Assembly: GCA_951217055.1 (NCBI GenBank)
Contig: OX578278.1
Coordinates: 38,413,115 to 38,477,114, forward strand
Reading direction: 5' to 3'
Source: Gerris lacustris
Taxonomy: Eukaryota > Arthropoda > Insecta > Hemiptera > Gerridae
DNA: 64,000 nt
The position numbers and the translations under genes were made by a program. Numbering within the stretch: position 1 is the stretch's first letter; every line of letters starts with the position of its first letter. Of this stretch, positions 57,077 through 64,000 are shown one piece after another. The notes under the pieces were generated by a model. The model was not told the DNA's origin and made no database searches. It saw only the letters and a program-made list of their open reading frames with translations.

Positions 57077-57110
57077 CGCGAGGAAGCTTTGTGCCACACT
57101 AATTTGCTGT
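57077..57110 (+). repeat. Dispersed motif, copy 3 (TGTGCCACACTAATT)
   Basis: GCGAGGAAGCTTTGTGCCAC then ACTAATTTGC, matching the other two copies. It lies 215 bp downstream of the GAAACGTC hairpin. Confidence 0.55.
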
Positions 57111-57529
57111 ATATTAAAACGACTTCGACTTACTCTGATGGATGTCACAATAATTTAAAATCTATAAATTCAATAAAACAAACATTAATGACAAATGTAT
57201 AATTTAGCTTCTATTTTCTATGCTGAAAGATAATTTCCTCATTGAACCATGGGATGTCTATTAATAAAAAAGAAAAAGAAATTCTTAATTTATATAAGAG
57301 ATATAGTGTCGACGGACCCGACTCGTTTTTTGGCATCATAATGCGGAAAAATAGAACATATTTTTTTCTTTTATTTAAATATGTATATCTATTTTAGATT
57401 TCCAGTCTATTTTCGATAGTGTGTGACTTGTTTAAAAGTTTGAGATATCGATAGATTTAAAGCTGTTCTTGTATCGATGTTTTTGTTTATTAAAGAAAGG
57501 TCGATAGTGTGTGATGTTGAATTTGGTAT

Positions 57530-57780
57530 CGATATATTAGACTTCTCTCGAATCCCTTGCCGAACCCCCTATTTTGGGCTCAAGTTGACAACAACCACTT
57601 GTGAGATGTGCGGGCTTTGTGAAGCTGTTTTAAGACCAAGAGCGGACCCATGGCGGGCCGGAACTGGTAGCGGATCGGCATGACGTCCTAGGACCGACCC
57701 AGTATAAGAATCATCAGTTAAACGGCCTTGCCAGGTCAGTCACTTTGTCTGTTTCTAAAGTAGCCTTCACCTCCCAACTC
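57530..57780. other. GC-richer island, unidentified
   Basis: Unusually GC-rich for this window (AGCGGACCCATGGCGGGCCG). A plus-strand ORF ending at 57683 covers part of it but shows no known domain, and no splice partners were found. Confidence 0.3.
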
Positions 57781-58811
57781 CTGCGTCGTTCTTTAACGAA
57801 CAACCTCTATTATAAATTTACTCTTTTATTATCTAATCTACTAAATGTGTCAAGTTAAAAAAATATGAAATATCTCAGTTCACACTAAATGCGTTTTGTA
57901 AAGCATAATCCCTCGTCAAAAACTGTCTCTTATACTTATCACGTAGTATATAAATAGAGGAAGTATTGCAATGGTGAAATAATTCAATTTCAAAATTTGA
58001 TAAATTAACACACGTTTTATGGTAAAAAACCAAAATTAAAAAATAATATCCATCTACAGATTGTCCTTTGTTCATGTGGGAGAAGCCTAAACCATTGAAC
58101 CGATTTTGATGAAATTTGGATATACATATATTTAGGAAAGACCATACCCCCGAAATTGCTTAAAATGAATTTTTACTCTAAATTATTCACTATTCACCCA
58201 CTGTTGGATGCACTGTCACGCCGAAAATTGTAAATCTATTTAATTACAGTAACTATAAAATCATAAAGGAGGTGCTTTTCAATAAAGTGCATATAGATGG
58301 AAGAAAATGGGGGGATACAGTGGTGCTCCCAGGATTGTTTCAGGTGGGGGGGGGGGGAGAGAGAGAGCCTGAAACCTCCGTTAAAAGTAGATGTGAAGGG
58401 GGATGGGTTGTGTTTACAGCCGAAGAATGTAATTATCACTAAAAAATATGAGCAGTTGACACACCGGTAAAATTACACTTGTAATGTATTTATGGAAACA
58501 ATGAAAATGTCTGTATGCATTGACTCAATTCGGCCTGAGAAAGTTCAGAACAAAACTTTTTCATATAAACATTATTGTGATGTCCTTATCAGTGGCACAC
58601 CCACAGAGGGAGTGGGGGGGGGATCTCTACAGCCGGGGACCCTATGATTTGATATCACAATAATGTTTAAATAAATAAAAAAATTCTCAAATTTCTCTGA
58701 CCAAACAATTTTATTTAATACCACTATCACTAATAAATTCGAAATTTATTGCAATTCATTCATTGAAACTGTTATTACATACTGTGATGAAATTATTAAT
58801 AAAGAAAAAAA

Positions 58812-59300
58812 TCTGTCTGATGCAACTTGTTCTAAACTTTCTCATATACGAGTGCATAATTGCATGGTTCAGTGTTTTGTATTTATTAGTTGGTTCAAGT
58901 TTTCATGATTTAATTTAATTATTATTGGGCATTATATTCGTATTTACCATAAAAATAACTCTCACCGGTGGGGAATCAAACCAGGCCTGTAACTGTTTTT
59001 CAAGAACTAGATTTTTCCCAGAAAAACAACATGATTATTCGAATTTAAATGGACTACTTTCCAGATTTTTTTAAATTAAAATCGTAGGAACCGTTTTTGA
59101 TAATTTTTTTTTTTCAGCGTTTTTGTGGGTAGCGCCCCTTAATGATATTGATTTCGACTCAAAACTCAAACTGTGGACAGGAATTTGTGAATTTAAATGT
59201 TGTATTATTTCTTAACTTTGGTTTTGACATCCTCGCTATCCAAATTTACGAAGTAAGCCTTTCGATGGATTTGCACGTTTTGAGGTCCCTGGAGTCCAAA
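58812..59300 (+). repeat. Dispersed repeat family B, copy 2
   Basis: Colinear with 23690-24235: ACTTTCTCATATACGAG, AAATGGACTAC, AATCGTAGGAACCGTTTTTG and AGCGCCCCT in the same order. Confidence 0.6.
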
Positions 59301-59864
59301 AAAAAAATGGTAAAATATGTCTGTCTGACATTGTCGTCTGTAAAATTTACCCCGAGGTGAAATCAAATAAATTTAAATTTGGGAAAGCTAAACCCAAAAA
59401 TTCACGAAAAACTCTCGACCTAAAAGTTACTAAACAAAAAATTCTCGAAAACGGTTATTTTTCTTGGAAAGAGGTGTGAGGTCTTGTTCCGCAGACGGAA
59501 CTATTATGTGGTTATTTTAGTTGAAACGTTTAATAATAATTAAATAAAGTAAACAAATATCGAGTACTCCTATTATAAGTCAATAATTCACATTTATAAT
59601 AACCATTAGTCTATACAGCCGATACTTACTATCAGTCACAGTGCCGCGGCACCTTAAAGTCGAGATTAAACAACAAATATGAAGCGCACGTTTATTGCAG
59701 TATAGGGAGGGGGGGCAGCATTCTTGCCCCGCCAACGGAAAGCCAAGAGCCATCACTGAGACACCACAGATTACTATAATACAATTACTATAATAATTTA
59801 TATCTTGTTGTAATTATAATTTATTGAGAAAGAATATTGAGCTATTGGCTCTCAACCTAAACAA

Positions 59865-60439
59865 TAGTACATTACGCGTCGAGTGCGGAAAGTAGCATTT
59901 TGCATGCGAGTGTGGAGTTTGCACCCGAGCGACAGCGAGGGTAGTAAAACCACACGAGCAATGCAAAATGCCGTTTTCGCACGAGTTGCGTACCGTACTT
60001 TATCTACGATTGTTAGATTTAAATAATAAATACAGAAACAAATAAACTTGCTGTATGTAAGTTCGTATCTCTCTCTTGATAAAGATGGCATTAATTCATT
60101 AGTTGTATTTTTTGCCGAATTAATTATTTCTGGAGGATTATTATTCTCCACATTTTCGTAAAAGTCACTTAATTCACTCATTGTTTTTCACTAAAAACTC
60201 GATATAAAAAGTTACTTTAATAAAAGAACAGCAAATTAGTTTTGTTAAATGTAAACAAACTCTCTAATCGTGCGTAAAGCTGAAGAATTCCTCTTCTTTA
60301 CCGCACTAGTGTGGCAAAGAAGAGGAATTATTCAGAACTATGAGGACGCGCATGCGCAATGAATACAAGCACGTAAATAATCACTTTCTACGCATCTAAA
60401 CATAGATATAATGTTTATATTTCGTATCAATCGTAGATA
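59865..60439 (-). mobile_element. Crypton-like recombinase-fragment repeat, copy 3 (longest)
   Basis: The minus-strand ORF from an ATG at 60181 reads MSELSDFYENVENNNPPEII, NSAKNTTNELMPSLSRERYE, LTYSKFICFC before running into the shared GC-rich tail. Versus copy 2 the N-terminal ~40 codons are conserved. Upstream lies a near-perfect palindrome at 60284-60333 (AATTCCTCTTCTTTACCGCAC centre CTAG). CTACGATTG occurs at both edges of the unit. Interpreted as a non-autonomous element that retains the 5' coding end of a tyrosine-recombinase gene. Confidence 0.6.
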
Positions 60440-61051
60440 AATATATATTTAAAACTTGTAATTCTAACTTATAACTAAAGAAATAAATGTAATTAAATAT
60501 AAAAATATTTCCCAGTTTTGCGTGTTTATACCTTAAATAGACTGCTTAAAGAAATAAGCAAATGCAATTTATATATTTGGCTCTGCATTTATTTTTAATT
60601 CAAATTAAAGAGATATAATACAAATAGAAAGTGGGTCAAACAAAGGGTTTTAAAATTATATTGGGAGTTAATGGGTGCAGCGAGGCTTGCTAGGTAAAAG
60701 CAGTAAGCTAAGAAGGACTTAATCTATTAGAGAAGGGACTTGCTTACATAAAACAGTATAAGTGCCTAGTCCAGGAGACAAAGCCTCCCGTACTAGACAC
60801 TCCCAACACAAACAAACCACTTGACTCGATTCTCTTTCATTCCTTTTTATGTGCTTCATTTTATTTCAGTTCCATCGTTCTTTCCTTTTCCTCTCCATAA
60901 ATCCCAGTTTTATTCTGTATTAAATAATACTTTTTCACTTCAAACGCTCTTTAGTTAATAGAAAAGATTTTTTTTTAGAAGACATCAAGAAGTGCCTACA
61001 TCTGTTTTGTTGTTGAGTTATTTGAATTGCTTATTTGAAGTGTGTTATAAG

Positions 61052-61260
61052 TAGAGTTCGGATTTTGCATATCTTTTTTTTTATTGCCCCAAGTGATTTT
61101 CACGAATTATGATGTTTGGAAGGTACTAGGCCACTTTAAATTCAAATTTAAAAATTCATATTTTGCATATTTCGGGAATTATTGCATATAATTGCATATT
61201 TCCGGCATAAGTGCATATTATTGCATAAATATTCTACTTTTTATGAGAAATTTCCACTAA
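61052..61260 (+). mobile_element. hAT-like 5' end with TGCATAT subterminal repeats
   Basis: Starts TAGAGTTCGGATTTTGCATA and contains five or more copies of TTGCATAT/TGCATATT spaced over 200 bp. Clustered short subterminal repeats of this kind are typical transposase-binding arrays of hAT elements. The partner end was not found. Confidence 0.4.
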
Positions 61261-61540
61261 GGTCCATATTTTATATGATTTTTCTATTCAAACATATTTG
61301 ATCTAGGTACCAAAACCTTTAAGGATTAGAAGTCATTCACTGTCTAACGGTGCACGTAAACCCCCTGTCCTAAGCTTCTCAAAAAAAAATAGGACAGGTG
61401 GTTTACCAGTCCCTACTAGTTGGTACCCTAAGCAGGCTTGTTTTCTTATTTTTCGACTTAATCCCGGACAAAGCTACCGCTGACGATTCATAGACTGCTG
61501 CCCTTATTATCGGATTAAAAAGGCTTCGTTACCCAAATGA

Positions 61541-61738
61541 ATGCATACGACACGTGCATTAGAGTATTACATTAAGGTCATAGAGGGCTTCGAAGATTCG
61601 GCAAATTTGGCCATCCTAAAAGCAAAGAGTGTCCTTAACAACCGCCAAGTCACTGAGAGATTGACATTCATTTTACCTTATAGCAAGGACCTTCCAAATA
61701 TAATTAAAAAACTGGAGACTCGCGGTTTAGAGCTATAG
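61541..61738 (+). pseudogene. Retroelement-like ORF fragment (65 codons)
   Basis: An open frame with LKAKSVLNNRQVTERLTFIL then PYSKDLPNIIKKLETRGLEL and a stop at 61736-61738. The ERLTF-LPY-K-L-xxIxxxL pattern resembles the linker after the reverse transcriptase of Penelope-like and some LINE proteins. The match is short, and a unique small gene cannot be excluded. Confidence 0.3.
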
Positions 61739-61739
61739 C

Positions 61740-62135
61740 GGTTGGACTAGCCTATATGGGGCATCATGTATAGAAATGCAAAAACTAACAAATATAATGC
61801 CTACATAATTATAGTGTTTGCTGTATATTGATATAAATTGCATTATTTATGTATTATTTTTCATTTCATACTCTCTTGAAAAACCAGATATGCTACATCG
61901 AAGCCCAGGTAATCTACAACAGATACATACGCCCAAGATTCCCAAAATCGGCCTGTATACTGCTGTGTCTCAAAATAGAGGACTGAAGATGGAATTTTTG
62001 TTAAGAGAAAACTTATGAAATGAAGAAGAATCCATAATTGGTGAATTTTTTATCAATATATAGAAAAGACTTTAATTATATGTGCCAGTGTTTTTGCATT
62101 TCTATACATGATGCCCCGTATAGGCTAGTCCAACC
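61740..62135. mobile_element. MITE with ~46-bp inverted ends (396 bp)
   Basis: GGTTGGACTAGCCTATATGG…GCATCATGTATAGAAATGCA at the left is repeated as an exact reverse complement at the right apart from one base. Begins one base after the stop of the ORF at 61541-61738. No clear target duplication. Confidence 0.75.
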
Positions 62136-64000
62136 TTGTAGTGTAGTCTATCTTTAGGTTTAGTGTAGTTTATTTATTGTCATCAGGTCTAGGTTTAGTT
62201 TATTTGTTTTCACTTTTTATATAGGTAACCCTGAGGGGGTTATAACAGCTAGGGAAGTTTTTGTCGAGTCAGAAGGACAGTGAGTTGTGTCAGAGAGCTG
62301 TTGACAAGAAACTACCTCCTTGCAGAGTTTTTAAAGTGTAAGTTTAGGGCTGTTCTCACCTATTGTGGATTAAGAAGGAGCCGAACTTCCCGGATTGCGG
62401 AAACCATCAGCGTTTCGTGGGTCTCCGCTATTGCTACCCTAAAACTACGCAGCGTAGCCAACAGACGGTTAAGCTAGAGCACTGCAATCATCAGTCATCA
62501 ACTTTTGAGGTTGGCTTAAATTATTCATCTCTCTTTTTTTATCTCCTCCCTCTAATTCTGATTTATACCCTCTTCGTCGACAACGAGTATCAAGAGAACA
62601 AGCAAGGTTTAACCAGCTTCTGGCTTATTCCCCTTTACCCTAAACATCCCGGGAACTGACCTGAAGCCTTCTTCATATTTAATTATTATTATATTATTAT
62701 TTTACTTGTTAAGTTTTACTTTATGATTTTAATTATTTAGAATTCCACCCAGTTACTTAATAAACTAGGCCGGTGGATGACCACCGCTAGGAGTTATTTG
62801 TACTGGGGCCCCATAGGAAGCGCTATAAAAATATATATAATAATATATATTTATCATTTAAGCAGTTACACATTTACTTAATTTACTTGTTACTAGAATT
62901 ATTATTATTATTTTATTTCATTTGCATTTTTATTTTGTTTCTTTGTGACTGCACAATATTATTTTCTTTGCTGACTGGGGAGTGAACAGAGCCTGCTGTT
63001 TACCCAAATTTCATTAAAAGTTATTTATTTATTTAAATTGTTTTATTGTTTTATTTTAGAGGCTTTAATAAGTTCTACGAAATTTTCTTGTTCCCTCAAT
63101 TTATCTTTAAAACTGGTTTCCCCGTTCCCCAGTTTTCCCACACCTCCCTTCTCTATTGAGCCCCTAGGTAGTTTAATAGGTTTTTTATATTCTTTTTATT
63201 TATTTATTTATTTTATTTCATAGTTTATTCTTTCATCCTCCTTGTCCTTACCCTTTTGAACGGGGTGGCACCCAAATTCCTCAGACGGATTTACCCCTCC
63301 CTACTGCCAACTATGAGTTGGGAAAAATCTTTTACTCAATTAGCCATGTCTTTGTTTATTAAGGCTATAAGCTCTCCTCGAGGAACTTAAGGAGAGGAGT
63401 AAGGGTTGGCTGGGTCAGATTGGGGAAAGACATCGACAAAAAATGGACGCAGTTCTTTAACGTAATCCGGGCTGGACCACTGTGGAGGATGTCACCCGAT
63501 TCGTGGAAAAGGCGGTCGGTGTAGTGTAGAGACGAAATAGAAAATCTGACCCCAGCTGACGTCGCATCGCTACCCTAAAATAAGAATAATATGTATGTGT
63601 AAAGGAACTATCAGGACAAGTAACTATCGTGACATATAAACTAAAACATGGGGGCCAATCCACACTAATTTATTAATGCTTTGAAGGGAAAGCATAATTT
63701 TTCTGTATACTATAGGGGTACCGCCTTAAATTCACTAAAACTAATGGTAACTAGTAACTATTGTGACTTGTAATGTGAATGTGAATTGTTGTGTGACATA
63801 CCCCCCTCCCCCCCCCCCCCCCCAGACCATAGTTATAAAAAAATGTATTTTGTCAATAAAAAATAAAATAATACTTTTTTCGAAATTTCCAAAAAGTGGT
63901 ATCTTTACTTTTGGTCGAAGAATGTTCAGGAATTTTTTCAGATTTTTTGCACTTCACATAAGCGAGATAGAAGGGGGGGGGGGCACGTTTCACACCCACT
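62136..64000. other. Repeat-rich end of window, no recognised gene
   Basis: GC-richer patches at 62270-62480 and 63230-63560 suggest transposon or exon debris, but their short ORFs carry no recognisable domain. C and G homopolymers lie at 63808-63823 and 63973-63983. Confidence 0.4.

Noticed and set aside
59852..60000. C-terminal part of the 109-codon ORF at 59852-60181
   Set aside because: After the conserved N-terminal ~45 codons the frame simply runs through the noncoding GC-rich tail. Copy 2 has a stop before that point.

Overview
The window comes from an AT-rich, intron-rich animal nuclear genome, most likely an arthropod and probably an insect. Three protein-coding genes can be assembled by joining conserved exons across GT/AG introns. 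No prokaryotic signal (operon, ribosome binding site, CRISPR) was seen. The insect assignment rests on the STAM and SLC7 protein sequences and on the kinds of transposon present; the species cannot be read from the sequence.

Layout: 1-5786 is repeat-rich DNA upstream of or within an intron of the first gene. 5787-10014 (+) holds the last five visible coding exons of an SLC7/LAT-type amino acid transporter, whose 5' exons lie outside the window or are not recognisable. 10015-19631 is intergenic and full of transposon relics. 19632-27446 (+) holds a complete four-exon gene for a secreted 298-residue protein with a signal peptide, a coiled coil and a C-terminal thrombospondin type-1 repeat. Its core promoter is duplicated about 490 bp upstream. 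27447-36562 is intergenic. 36563-55671 (-) holds a complete ten-exon gene for STAM, 484 residues, with VHS, UIM, SH3, GAT/coiled-coil and a Pro/His-rich tail. 55672-64000 is again repeat-rich with no recognisable host gene.

The three host genes belong to separate processes: amino-acid exchange at the plasma membrane, a secreted matrix-type protein, and ESCRT-0 endosomal sorting of ubiquitinated cargo. Nothing in the sequence links them functionally.

The rest is a dense record of mobile elements. It includes short elements with exact target duplications: a hAT MITE with an 8-bp duplication, three PIF/Harbinger-like MITEs with TTA, and several TA-flanked pogo/Tc1-like MITEs. There is a 2.8-kb element with roughly 450-bp inverted ends that carries a degenerate spliced acidic reading frame. 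Three copies of a repeat contain the N-terminus of what looks like a Crypton-type tyrosine recombinase. There are also tRNA-derived SINEs, LINE and hAT transposase relics, and a 126-bp loopless palindrome made from a hairpin-type SINE family whose second member keeps a tRNA-like body between the arms. The palindrome family, the long-TIR element, the recombinase-fragment repeats and the duplicated promoter are the most unusual items. All family assignments were made by eye and were not checked by a database search.
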